A stretch of 13,950 nt of DNA from Planctomycetes bacterium RBG_16_41_13. Lineage in GTDB: Bacteria; Planctomycetota; Brocadiia; Brocadiales; Brocadiaceae. The notes beneath the pieces are model-generated. The model did not search any database and was not told where the DNA came from. It was given only the letters and a program-made list of their open reading frames with translations. Shown piece after piece: positions 6,826 to 13,950 of the stretch (positions are counted from its first letter, which is position 1; the number at the start of each line of letters is the position of its first letter). The position numbers were made by a program, and so were the translations under genes. Location of the stretch: the NCBI GenBank assembly GCA_001828295.1, contig MHYI01000136.1, forward strand, positions 2,897 to 16,846, given 5' to 3'.

Positions 6826-7464
6826 ATGGAAGTTTTAGAATTGAAGGCGGAAAAAAGAACATTAAAAAGAACTAAGGCGGTAAGAAAACTGAGGGCGACA
6901 GGACACATACCTGCAGTAGTTTACGGCCACAAAGAAGATAATGTACTTTTGAGCGTTGATGACGGTGAATTCGGGCGTGTTTTAAATGCCGGTGCTCGTA
7001 TGATCAATCTGGCTTATGACAGGACAAAGGAGTCTGTTCTTATAAAAGATGTCCAATATGATAATCTTTCAGATAAGGTATTGCACGTAGATTTTGCGCG
7101 TGTTTCTATGGATGAAAGGGTAACTTTAAAAGTGCCAATAATACTGTCAGGGAGTGCTGTTGGAGTGAAAGCAGGCGGTGTGTTAACCCAGACTATGAAA
7201 AATATAGAGATAGAATGTTTCCCTGCGGCTGTTCCTGAGGATATTAAGGTAAATGTATCTGAACTTGAAATGGGTAAGTCTATACATGTCAAAGAATTAC
7301 CTTCTATAGCAGGTATTAAATATTTATCCGATGCAGAAGCAGTTGTTGTTTCTGTGCATCATGCTGCGGAGGAAAAGGCGGTATCAGAAGAAGAATTGCC
7401 TGCCGGACCTGAAGTAATCACTAAAAAGCCGAAAGAAGAATCCGGCGCTTCAGAAAAATCGTAG
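6826..7464 (+). CDS. rplY: 50S ribosomal protein L25, long Ctc/TL5-type form
   Basis: A 5S-rRNA-binding ribosomal protein. Residues about 1-92 form the L25 domain (LKAEKRTLKRTKAVRKLRATGHIPAVVYG), and about 93-182 the TL5/Ctc C-terminal beta domain (VTLKVPIILSGSAVGVKAGGVL). An acidic and lysine-rich low-complexity tail of about 30 residues follows. At 212 aa it is the long form found in Bacillus Ctc and Thermus TL5, not the roughly 94-aa enterobacterial L25. In Bacillus Ctc is a general-stress protein; nothing in this sequence shows stress control. The ATG at 6826 has AGGAG at 6811-6815. The gene lies between prs and pth as in the Firmicute arrangement. Confidence 0.95.
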   Translation: MEVLELKAEKRTLKRTKAVRKLRATGHIPAVVYGHKEDNVLLSVDDGEFGRVLNAGARMINLAYDRTKESVLIKDVQYDNLSDKVLHVDFARVSMDERVTLKVPIILSGSAVGVKAGGVLTQTMKNIEIECFPAAVPEDIKVNVSELEMGKSIHVKELPSIAGIKYLSDAEAVVVSVHHAAEEKAVSEEELPAGPEVITKKPKEESGASEKS

Positions 7465-7478
7465 TATGGAATTTGTTG

Positions 7479-8033
7479 ATGAAGATGATAGTTGGATTGG
7501 GAAATCCCGGCGAGAAGTATTTAAGGACGAGACATAACCTGGGTTTTATGGTAATTGATGAATTTTCCCAAAAACTGGGAATGGGAGGGTTTCAGCATAA
7601 ATTTCAATCTCTGTTTTGTAAAAAAGAAGTGGAACATGAAGAAATTATATTGCTAAAACCACAAACCTTTATGAATTTAAGCGGGATTGCAGTTCAGGAA
7701 GTGGCAAATATGTACAAATGTCAAACCAGGGATATTATGGTTATATGTGATGATTTAGATCTTCCATTCGGCAAATTACGTATTCGGCGCGCCGGTGGCT
7801 GCGGCGGGCATCGTGGTTTGGAATCAGTTGCGGCATCTTTAGGGACTGCCGATTTCCCCCGTTTGAGAATAGGTATAGGACGTCCCAAATTTAATGATAC
7901 GAGCCGTTTTGTCCTTTCAATGTTTTCTTCAGAAGAAGATGTTGAAATAGCGAAATCCCTTGAAGAAGCTTGCAAAGCCTTGAAAACATGGGTTTACAAT
8001 GGGATAGAAAGTTGTATGAATGAATATAACTAA
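7479..8033 (+). CDS. pth: Peptidyl-tRNA hydrolase
   Basis: It cleaves the ester bond of peptidyl-tRNAs that drop off ribosomes, recycling tRNA. At 184 aa it is a standard bacterial Pth. Visible residues are GLGNPG (Asn9), TRHNLGF with catalytic His19, PQTFMNLSG with the substrate-binding Asn, and CDDLDLPFGKLRIR with the Asp that orients the His. Where E. coli has GGHNG (Asn114), this protein has GGHRG, a substitution I believe is common in other phyla. I chose ATG 7479 because GGA (7468-7470) lies 8 nt upstream and MKMIVGLGNPG matches family N-termini. Two TTG codons directly upstream (7473, 7476) and ATG 7485 are the alternatives. It starts 14 bp after rplY. Confidence 0.95.
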   Translation: MKMIVGLGNPGEKYLRTRHNLGFMVIDEFSQKLGMGGFQHKFQSLFCKKEVEHEEIILLKPQTFMNLSGIAVQEVANMYKCQTRDIMVICDDLDLPFGKLRIRRAGGCGGHRGLESVAASLGTADFPRLRIGIGRPKFNDTSRFVLSMFSSEEDVEIAKSLEEACKALKTWVYNGIESCMNEYN

Positions 8034-8058
8034 TTTTTTTGTTTTATGTAAGGTTTTT

Positions 8059-8088
8059 ATGAATAATGTTAGGAGGAAGAGAATTTGA
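8059..8088 (+). other. Possible 9-codon leader ORF in front of rpsF
   Basis: ATG at 8059 opens MNNVRRKRI and stops at TGA 8086-8088, overlapping the TTG start of rpsF (TTGA). TAAGG at 8049-8053 is 5 nt upstream. Its AGG-AGG codons are the Shine-Dalgarno sequence of rpsF itself. It may be chance; no homology can be judged at this length. Confidence 0.25.
8071..8076 (+). promoter_or_regulatory. Full AGGAGG ribosome binding site deciding the TTG start of rpsF
   Basis: AGGAGG lies 8 nt before TTG 8085. No ATG is found at the expected N-terminus of S6, so this site fixes the non-ATG start. Confidence 0.85.
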
Positions 8089-8498
8089 GATTGTATGAGG
8101 GTTTGTTTCTGATTGACAATGTCCCCGCCAATTCCGACTGGGACGGCGTAGTAAAAAGTATTCACGATATTTTAGTGAAGAATGGTGCAGAAATTTTAAA
8201 GACTGAAAAATGGGGAGAAAAAAAATTAGCGTACAAGATTAAAAGCCACAAACGTGGCACATACGTACTGATACATTTTAACGCTGAAAACACATCCATT
8301 ACGCAGATGAAAAGGGATTTTCAGTTATCAGATTTTCTTATTCGGTCTTTAATACTAAGAGATACTGTCATAGAAGAATTATCAGCTGCCGGCATTGAGG
8401 AAGGTTTTACAGAGAAAGAAGCTGAAAAAGAGCATAAAACGGGGGAAGTATTATCAGCAGAAAAACGTGAACCTGTTTTAGCTGTTGGGGAAGCTTAA
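8085..8498 (+). CDS. rpsF: 30S ribosomal protein S6
   Basis: S6 binds S18 and the central domain of 16S rRNA in the small-subunit platform. The first 95 or so residues are the S6 ferredoxin-like domain: LYEGLFLIDN, KTEKWGEKKLAYKIKSHKRGTYVLIHF, and the C-terminal part with FLIRSLILR. A charged extension of about 40 residues follows (GFTEKEAEKEHKTGEV and onward), a common length variation. Translation starts at TTG 8085, set by AGGAGG at 8071-8076. It opens the rpsF-ssb-rpsR-rplI-dnaB cluster seen in many bacteria. The 51-bp gap behind pth has a T-run after the pth stop but no stem in front of it, so I do not call a terminator. No S6:S18-type leader motif is visible in this short stretch. Confidence 0.95.
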   Translation: MRLYEGLFLIDNVPANSDWDGVVKSIHDILVKNGAEILKTEKWGEKKLAYKIKSHKRGTYVLIHFNAENTSITQMKRDFQLSDFLIRSLILRDTVIEELSAAGIEEGFTEKEAEKEHKTGEVLSAEKREPVLAVGEA

Positions 8499-8601
8499 CT
8501 TTAAATCTGGTCTTATTATAGAAAAGAAATCATCTCGTCCTATAGATACTGACGGTCGTTTAAATAAGAAAAATTTTAGTTAGAGATAAAAGGAGTAAGG
8601 A

Positions 8602-9042
8602 ATGGCAAGCCTTAATAAAGTATTTCTTATGGGTAACCTTACGAGAGATCCTGAACTGAGATATACCGCAGGAGGGTTGGCTGTGGCAAGTTTTGCGATA
8701 GCAGTAAGTAGCAAATGGACGTCCAAAACTGGGGAACAAAAGGACGAAGTTTGTTATGTAGATGTTAGTATGTTTGGGAGAAGAGCCGAAGTTATTGGTG
8801 AATACTTCAGCAAGGGAAGCCCTATCTTTATCGAAGGCCGCTTGCAATTTAATCAGTGGGAAACAAAAGAAGGACAAAAGCGTAGTACATTGCGTGTAGT
8901 TGCGGATAATTTTCAGTTTATTGGAGGCGGCGCCGGCAAACGGCCAAAAGACGATTTGGGGCAATCACTGGATAGCGCAAATTTAGATACGACGTCTGAA
9001 AATATGGTTTCGGATATCAATGGTGAAGAGATACCGTTTTGA
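8602..9042 (+). CDS. ssb: Single-stranded DNA-binding protein
   Basis: It coats single-stranded DNA during replication, repair and recombination, and recruits partners through its C-terminal tip. The OB fold covers about residues 1-108 (SLNKVFLMGNLTRDPELRY, FAIAVSSKW, VDVSMFGRRAEVIGEYFSKGSPIFIEG, RVVADNFQFIG). A short variable linker leads to the tip GEEIPF, close to the canonical DDIPF. At 146 aa it is slightly short because the linker is short. The ATG at 8602 has AGGAG at 8591-8595 with 6 nt spacing. It sits between rpsF and rpsR, the common arrangement. The 103 bp between rpsF and ssb hold no feature I can support. Confidence 0.97.
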   Translation: MASLNKVFLMGNLTRDPELRYTAGGLAVASFAIAVSSKWTSKTGEQKDEVCYVDVSMFGRRAEVIGEYFSKGSPIFIEGRLQFNQWETKEGQKRSTLRVVADNFQFIGGGAGKRPKDDLGQSLDSANLDTTSENMVSDINGEEIPF

Positions 9043-9080
9043 AGTAAACGTAGACTTTTTTTATAAGAAGGTTAAATACT

Positions 9081-9302
9081 ATGACAAGAAAAATATTTAA
9101 TAAAACAAGCAAATGCAGATTTTGCAGAATGGGGGTCGAGGAGGTTGATTATAAGGACATCCAAAATTTACAGAAACTTGCAACTACCCGGGGGAAACTT
9201 TTTTCAAGAAAACGGTCGGGGAATTGTGCCCGGCATCAACGTTCTGTTAAAATGTCCATTAAAAGGGCAAGGTTTATGGCTTTGCTTCCATACGTAACTT
9301 AG
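9081..9302 (+). CDS. rpsR: 30S ribosomal protein S18, cysteine-rich zinc-ribbon form
   Basis: S18 pairs with S6 on the small-subunit platform. At 73 aa it has the usual length, with the S18 core YKDIQNLQKLATTRGKLFSRKRSGNCARHQRSVKMSIKRARFMALLPY. Cys12, Cys15, Cys49 and His52 (CxxC...CxxH) suggest a zinc-binding 'C+' paralogue; many S18 proteins lack these residues. The ATG at 9081 has AAGG at 9068-9071. Its stop codon TAG (9300-9302) overlaps the AGGAGG ribosome binding site of rplI, so the two are likely translationally coupled. Confidence 0.95.
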   Translation: MTRKIFNKTSKCRFCRMGVEEVDYKDIQNLQKLATTRGKLFSRKRSGNCARHQRSVKMSIKRARFMALLPYVT

Positions 9303-9316
9303 GAGGTTATTTTTCC

Positions 9317-9775
9317 ATGGAATTATTATTGACAAAAAATATTGACACGCTTGGCAGGATCGGTGATGTTGTTAAAGTAAAAAAAGGGTATGCGAGGAAT
9401 TATCTGTTGCCTAGGGGAATGGCTACTTACGTTACCGAAGGGAATTTGAAGCAACTAGAGAAGGCAAAAAAGAAAATTGAAATACACCTGAAAGAAGAAT
9501 GCGAAAGATTGCGGGAAATTTTGGAGACTATTTCCAACGCCGTTTGCAGGATTCCGGCAAAGGTGAATGAAGAAGGAAGGTTGTTTGGTTCCGTTACGTC
9601 TGTTCATATAGCCGATGTGCTGAAGAAGCAGGGGATACCAATTGATGTGGATATGATTAAACTGGAAAATCCTATAAAGGAATGCGGCGAATATGATGTT
9701 GCGGTTGTATTAAGCGCTGAAATGAAGACAACATGTAAAGTGCAAGTGGTGAATGAAGAAGAGGATGTTGTCTGA
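9317..9775 (+). CDS. rplI: 50S ribosomal protein L9
   Basis: L9 binds 23S rRNA near the L1 stalk and helps maintain reading frame. The N-terminal RNA-binding domain (1-52) is clear: ELLLTKNIDTLGRIGDVVKVKKGYARNYLLPRGMA. A long connecting helix (about 42-75, rich in Lys and Glu) and the C-terminal domain (LFGSVTSVHIADVLKKQGIPID) follow. At 152 aa it is close to the E. coli protein (149). AGGAGG at 9301-9306 lies 10 nt before the ATG and overlaps the rpsR stop. It is followed by dnaB after 19 bp. Confidence 0.96.
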   Translation: MELLLTKNIDTLGRIGDVVKVKKGYARNYLLPRGMATYVTEGNLKQLEKAKKKIEIHLKEECERLREILETISNAVCRIPAKVNEEGRLFGSVTSVHIADVLKKQGIPIDVDMIKLENPIKECGEYDVAVVLSAEMKTTCKVQVVNEEEDVV

Positions 9776-9794
9776 TTTTTAAAGGGATAAATGT

Positions 9795-11138
9795 ATGGCT
9801 GTAGAATCGGTGCTTGAACGTACGCTGCCTCAAAGTCTGGACGCCGAAATGAGTGTTATTGGCGCCATGTTGCTTGACAATGAGGTTATAAATGTAGTTG
9901 TGCCAATATTGAATAAGCAAAGTTTTTATAAAACGGCGCACCAGAGCATATACCAGGCCATAATAGATTTGTATGATAAGGGACAGGCCATTGATTTGGT
10001 TTTGTTGCGGGAAGAGTTAAAGAAGCGTTCCTTACTTGAAAATGTTGGCGGCGCAGAGTATTTGGTGGAACTTGAGGAAGCGGTTCCTACAATAGGAAAT
10101 GTAGAATATTATGCGAATATAGTACGGGAAAATGCCATAAAAAGAAATCTCATTGAAGTTGCCGCAAATATTCAAAAACAGGCATTTGAAGGTGCCGTTG
10201 ATACCGGTTTTTTACTTGATTCCTCTGAGAGGGCGATCTTTGAAATTACGCAGAAAAAATTTAACGCATCGTCTATTAAATTAAATGAAATACTGAAAGA
10301 AACCTTTAGCCGTATTGAGAATTTGCATGACAGGGAAAGCAGGTTAACGGGGTTATCTACCGGATTTTTCGATTTCGATGACCTTACCTGCGGATTGCAG
10401 CCTTCCGAACTTATTATTGTTGCCGCAAGACCCAGTATGGGGAAAACAAGTTTTGTTATGAATATTATCGAACATATAGGGGTGGTAGAAAAAAAACCGG
10501 CGGCAATATTTTCTATGGAAATGTCTGCCCGGCAATTGGCGCAAAATATGCTTTGTTCTCACTCAAAGATCGATGCGCATAAACTAAGAAAAGGATTTCT
10601 GGAGGATGATGATAGATTATGGAGCGCACTTTCAAATGGGCTAGGGTCTCTTTCCGAAGCACCTATTTTTATTGAAGATACACCTGGACTGACAATATTG
10701 GAAGTGCGTGCAAAGGCAAGGAGATTAAAAGCTCAATACGATATTCAACTCATTGCGGTAGATTATTTGCAATTGATGGAAGCGCCGCGCGGAGAAAATC
10801 GTCAGCAGGAGATTTCTATAATTTCTAGGGGTTTAAAATCTCTTGCCAGAGAACTGGCAATACCGGTAATTGCGGTATCTCAGTTGAACAGGTCTGTGGA
10901 ATCAAGGGAGGGACACAGGCCAAGAATGTCAGATCTTCGTGAATCAGGATCGATTGAACAGGATGCGGATGTTATTGCTTTGTTACACAGAGAAGATTAT
11001 TTTAACCCCGAAAAAAAGGATGGTACCGCAGAACTGATTATAGCAAAACAGCGTAACGGGCCTACAGGAACGATAAAATTGACTTTTCTCTCACATTGTA
11101 TGCGTTTTGAAAATTTCTCGTCTTTAGGAATCGAATGA
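9795..11138 (+). CDS. dnaB: Replicative DNA helicase DnaB
   Basis: A hexameric 5'-3' helicase that opens the replication fork and binds primase. The N-terminal helical domain spans about 8-110 (LPQSLDAEMSVIGAMLLDNEV). The RecA-like ATPase has the Walker A motif ARPSMGKTS (211-219, Lys217), the Walker B region LIAVDYLQLM (Asp323), and C-terminal motifs AVSQLNRSVESR, RMSDLRESGSIEQDAD and AKQRNGPTG. The 447 aa match the family, and there is no intein at the Walker A insertion site where DnaB inteins are often found. The ATG at 9795 has AAAGGG at 9781-9786; another ATG at 9791 is out of frame. The stop overlaps the bamA start (ATGA, 11135-11138). Confidence 0.97.
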   Translation: MAVESVLERTLPQSLDAEMSVIGAMLLDNEVINVVVPILNKQSFYKTAHQSIYQAIIDLYDKGQAIDLVLLREELKKRSLLENVGGAEYLVELEEAVPTIGNVEYYANIVRENAIKRNLIEVAANIQKQAFEGAVDTGFLLDSSERAIFEITQKKFNASSIKLNEILKETFSRIENLHDRESRLTGLSTGFFDFDDLTCGLQPSELIIVAARPSMGKTSFVMNIIEHIGVVEKKPAAIFSMEMSARQLAQNMLCSHSKIDAHKLRKGFLEDDDRLWSALSNGLGSLSEAPIFIEDTPGLTILEVRAKARRLKAQYDIQLIAVDYLQLMEAPRGENRQQEISIISRGLKSLARELAIPVIAVSQLNRSVESREGHRPRMSDLRESGSIEQDADVIALLHREDYFNPEKKDGTAELIIAKQRNGPTGTIKLTFLSHCMRFENFSSLGIE

Positions 11139-13513
11139 AACCGGACAAGGTTTTATTAACTACCGCTAAGATAATTGTGGCACTTGTCTTGGTCTTGTGT
11201 TTTGTAAATGTTAAGGTTTCTTGCGATGAAAATCTTGATAAAAACACGCATATTCTAAAAAAAATTGAGGTCAGGGGAAACAAAAGGATTAGTAATGCCG
11301 CAATAAGAAGCATTGTCCGGTCGAAGGAAGGTGACGTGTATGACTCTAACCTGGTAAGTCAGGATGTGGATGCTATTTGGTCGCTAGGGTTCTTTGAAAA
11401 CATAGAGGTTGAAATAGAAGAGACAGCCGATGGGTTAAACCTGATTTTCCTTGTCTCTGAACGTGCAGTAATTGACAAGATCCTGTTTTCAGGTAATAAA
11501 AAGATTAAATCCAAAAAATTGGCAAAAGAAATTGGGATAAGAGAGGGAGACGTATTAAAGCATCATCTGCTGAAGTTGGATGAAGATAAAATACGGGATT
11601 TATATAAGAAAAAATGTTTTTCCAGAATGCAGGTACATGCGGAGTCCAAGGTGGTAAATGGAGAAACAACGGTTATCTTTAATATAGAAGAAGGTCCCCG
11701 TATACGCATTGCCGATATTGATTTTAAGGGAAATGCCAGTTATAAACCCAGAAAACTCCTTAAGCAGATGGAAAGCCGCAAGAAGAGATTCCCGAAAATA
11801 ATGTTTCCCGGAAGATTTGAACAAGATGTATTTGCATCTGATATGGTAAAAATTAAAGAGTTTTATATGAATAATGGATGGCTGGATGTTGATGTTGGAT
11901 GGGAGATAACATATGAAAACGATGACAGTGAGATGTACATTACCATACACGTAAAAGAAGGGGAAAGATATTATGTAGATACATTAGAAATAAGCGGGAC
12001 AACAATATTTACCGCGGATGAATTGAAAGCCGCATTAAAATTGAGGGAAGGTGCCCCTTTCTCTTTAGACGCGGTGGAAAAGGATACATATCAAATCCGG
12101 CTTGCTTATGGTGCGCAGGGATATCTTGCAACGAGTGTTAATGAGAAACACATATTTGCTGCTGATGAAACTAAAGTAAAGGTATTTTTTGATATTGAGG
12201 AACGTGACAGGTACTATATAGACAAAGTAAAGATAATCGGAAACGATAAAACAAGGGACAATGTTATTCGCAGGCAGCTAACCTTTAATCCGGGTGAAAG
12301 GTTAAATGTTGAAAAAATACGTGATAGCCAGAGACGATTGGCAAACACGGGGTATTTTGATATGGAGTCTGGAATGCCTGCGGGAATTAGTTTTGAACAA
12401 GGCTCCGAGCCAAACAAGAAAAATTTAATAGTTGAAGTAAGAGAAGGAAGGACCGGCATGCTAAGGTTTGGCGGAGGGTATGGCGCAAATGTCGGAGCTT
12501 TTGGCGATATTTCATATACAGATAGAAATTTTGATATTCTTGATTTTCCAAAGGGGTGGAATGATTTTCTGAGCGGGAATGCATTTCGCGGCGCAGGACA
12601 AATATTAACGTTGCGTTTCAGTCCCGGCTTTGAGAGAACTGAAATCCTTATGTCTTTGACTGACCCCTCGATATTTGATTCCCCTTACAGTGCGGGAGCA
12701 AGCTTATTCAACTATATCAGGTGGTATAGCCTTTATGAACAAAAAAGCGCCGGATCTAAGATCTCGGTGGGGAGAGAACTGGTGAGGGATACTTATGTAA
12801 GGGTAAGTCCGTCATTTGAATTGATTGGTATCGAAAGAAGGGAAGACGAGGATGACACCCCGCAGGATGTATTAGATGTTGAGGGGAGTAATTGGAAGGC
12901 GGGAGTTACGTTTTCTGCAGAGACAAATAAAACAGATAATATGTTTATGCCAACAAAAGGATATACAATTAATACATCGCTCGAGGTTGCCGGCTTAGAT
13001 GTAGATATTGTAAAATATGATGTAAAGGCAAAAAAATATACTACACTTTTTGACATACCTAAGTGGGGAAAACATGTTGTGGCTTATGGGGGAACCATTG
13101 GGGTGGTCGAGTCCACATCGGGAGAAGACGTTCCGATATTTGAAAGATTTTATGCGGGAGGTTATGGATCTATTCGGGGTTTTAAATACAGAGGCGTCGC
13201 ACCCATTGATGAGAAAACAGATGAGCAGATAGGTGGGGAACTTTTAATGTTGCTTAATACCGAATATTTGGTGCCTTTGTATAAAGATATTGTTCGTATG
13301 GCAGTATTTGTTGATGCAGGAAAAGCAGATGAATCTTTGGCGGATTTCAATTTTGATCGTTTCAGGATGTCGGGAGGGCTTGGGTTAAGGTTGAGCATCC
13401 CTTTGCTCGGCCAATCAACCATTTCAATTGATTATGGTGTTCCAATAATGAAAGAAGAAGGGGATGAAACCCAGGGATTTTCATTTAATTTTGGGGGGGG
13501 CAGCAGCTTTTAA
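11135..13513 (+). CDS. bamA: Outer membrane protein assembly factor BamA (Omp85 family)
   Basis: The central subunit that folds beta-barrel proteins into the outer membrane. Residues 1-30 are a signal peptide-like helix (IIVALVLVLCFVNV). Five POTRA domains follow at about 41-112, 112-190, 190-280, 280-362 and 362-443, each beginning with a pattern like IEVRGNKRI, ILFSGNKKI or VKIIGNDKT. Residues about 443-792 form the barrel, with the Omp85 motif GGYGSIRGFKYRG near 673-685 and a terminal Phe, as expected of the beta-signal. The 792 aa and five POTRAs match Gram-negative BamA. The ATG overlaps the dnaB stop by 4 bp, and ompH starts 2 bp downstream. An 8-G tract (13493-13500) encodes the Gly-Gly-Gly just before the C-terminal SSF. 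It indicates a true outer membrane. Confidence 0.95.
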   Translation: MKPDKVLLTTAKIIVALVLVLCFVNVKVSCDENLDKNTHILKKIEVRGNKRISNAAIRSIVRSKEGDVYDSNLVSQDVDAIWSLGFFENIEVEIEETADGLNLIFLVSERAVIDKILFSGNKKIKSKKLAKEIGIREGDVLKHHLLKLDEDKIRDLYKKKCFSRMQVHAESKVVNGETTVIFNIEEGPRIRIADIDFKGNASYKPRKLLKQMESRKKRFPKIMFPGRFEQDVFASDMVKIKEFYMNNGWLDVDVGWEITYENDDSEMYITIHVKEGERYYVDTLEISGTTIFTADELKAALKLREGAPFSLDAVEKDTYQIRLAYGAQGYLATSVNEKHIFAADETKVKVFFDIEERDRYYIDKVKIIGNDKTRDNVIRRQLTFNPGERLNVEKIRDSQRRLANTGYFDMESGMPAGISFEQGSEPNKKNLIVEVREGRTGMLRFGGGYGANVGAFGDISYTDRNFDILDFPKGWNDFLSGNAFRGAGQILTLRFSPGFERTEILMSLTDPSIFDSPYSAGASLFNYIRWYSLYEQKSAGSKISVGRELVRDTYVRVSPSFELIGIERREDEDDTPQDVLDVEGSNWKAGVTFSAETNKTDNMFMPTKGYTINTSLEVAGLDVDIVKYDVKAKKYTTLFDIPKWGKHVVAYGGTIGVVESTSGEDVPIFERFYAGGYGSIRGFKYRGVAPIDEKTDEQIGGELLMLLNTEYLVPLYKDIVRMAVFVDAGKADESLADFNFDRFRMSGGLGLRLSIPLLGQSTISIDYGVPIMKEEGDETQGFSFNFGGGSSF
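13493..13500 (+). repeat. Homopolymeric G8 tract at the 3' end of bamA
   Basis: Eight consecutive G residues encode the last glycines of BamA, four codons before the stop. Gain of one G would remove the bamA stop and place bamA in frame with the ompH start codon at 13516. Loss of one G would end the protein in FKYEI instead of SSF. Confidence 0.9.
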
Positions 13514-13515
13514 GT

Positions 13516-13950
13516 ATGAAATATAAAAATTATTTGAATGGTATAAAGTGTATTTCTGTTTGTGTTGTAATTATTGCGAGTCTATGCATGGTTTTGACTA
13601 ATCAGGTGAAGGCTCAAAATGTTAATGCTCCTGCAAGTGGTTTAAAAATCGGAGTGGTAGATTTAAACATTGTGTTTGAAAAATATGAAAAACGAAAACA
13701 ATATGATGCTGATTTAAGAGAAGAAGAAAAATCATATCAAACCAAAATCAATGATAAAAAAAAGGAACTGGTGGGCCTGAAAGACAAAATACAACTGTTG
13801 GATCTTGGCAGCAAGGATAGAAAAAAGTATGAAGAAGAATTTGAAAGGAAAAATATAGAATTGGAATCTTATGCGAAAGTTGCTGAAAAGAGTCTGATGA
13901 GAACGTATAAAGAATCGTTTGAACGGTTGTATTCGGAAGTTTTAAGGGAG
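13516..13950 (+). CDS. ompH: OmpH/Skp-family periplasmic chaperone, 3' end outside window
   Basis: 145 codons are visible and the frame is open to the window edge. Residues 1-33 form a signal peptide (hydrophobic CVVIIASLCMVL, likely cut after QVKA). The mature start has KIGVVDLNIVFEKYEK (44-59), the strand typical of OmpH/Skp proteins. From about 60 onward there is a long charged coiled coil (LREEEKSYQTKINDKKKEL and similar), the tentacle that holds unfolded outer-membrane proteins in the periplasm. It starts 2 bp after the bamA stop with no strong Shine-Dalgarno of its own, so translational coupling to bamA is likely. The bamA-ompH order is the classic one and fits joint action in outer-membrane assembly. 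The assignment rests on the family pattern, as sequence similarity in Skp proteins is low. Confidence 0.87.
   Translation, partial: MKYKNYLNGIKCISVCVVIIASLCMVLTNQVKAQNVNAPASGLKIGVVDLNIVFEKYEKRKQYDADLREEEKSYQTKINDKKKELVGLKDKIQLLDLGSKDRKKYEEEFERKNIELESYAKVAEKSLMRTYKESFERLYSEVLRE

Noticed and set aside
7797..7830. Pth GGHRG in place of the E. coli GGHNG as a possibly defective active site
   Set aside because: The catalytic His and Asp and the other substrate Asn residues are present, and Arg or Lys at this position occurs, to my knowledge, in functional Pth proteins of other phyla.
8034..8058. T-run behind pth as a possible terminator
   Set aside because: No GC-rich stem precedes the T-run, and rpsF starts only 51 bp after pth.
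11135..11230. Lipoprotein signal in BamA (Cys30 after VKVS)
   Set aside because: The -3 position is Lys, which does not fit a lipobox; an ordinary signal peptide is more likely.

Overview
The window looks like chromosome of a diderm bacterium of moderate to low GC (roughly 40-43% by eye). Gene content and order, a BamA-OmpH pair directly behind an rpsF-ssb-rpsR-rplI-dnaB cluster and a glmU-prs-rplY-pth cluster, together with a [4Fe-4S]-type dihydroxyacid dehydratase, suggest an anaerobe. My best guess is a planctomycete of the anammox group (Brocadiales). That assignment rests on overall impression, not on a marker gene, and I hold it at about 50-60%.

Left part (1-2482, minus strand): a three-gene run in the order VTT/DedA-type membrane protein, then an exported MEMO-AMMECR1 fusion (AmmeMemoRadiSam proteins B and A in one chain), then a second, stand-alone AMMECR1 gene that starts at TTG and runs off the left edge. 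The usual third partner, a radical SAM protein, would lie outside the window if present. A 385-bp divergent intergenic region (2483-2867) separates this run from ilvD and carries a consensus sigma-70 promoter for ilvD.

Middle (2868-4847): a monocistronic-looking ilvD, a tRNA-Gln(TTG) gene with its own promoter and encoded CCA, and then a 103-bp non-coding element. This element has perfect 20-bp terminal inverted repeats beginning GTAA and is flanked by a perfect 8-bp direct repeat, TGATTTTG. These are the hallmarks of a miniature element mobilised by an IS66-family transposase. It sits 24 bp in front of the glmU start codon.

Right part (4848-13950, plus strand): two housekeeping clusters run on with short gaps: glmU (short form, no acetyltransferase domain)-prs-rplY-pth, then rpsF-ssb-rpsR-rplI-dnaB-bamA-ompH (3' end cut by the window). 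Together they supply activated amino sugar for the envelope, PRPP, ribosome parts and peptidyl-tRNA rescue, single-stranded DNA binding and replicative helicase, and outer-membrane protein assembly with its periplasmic chaperone. dnaB and bamA overlap by 4 bp (ATGA) and bamA and ompH are 2 bp apart, so translation is probably coupled there.

No CRISPR array, prophage, rRNA or defence system is visible. The points most worth a second look are the IS66-type miniature element, the exported MEMO-AMMECR1 fusion with its tandem AMMECR1 paralogue, the shortened GlmU, and an 8-G tract at the very end of bamA.
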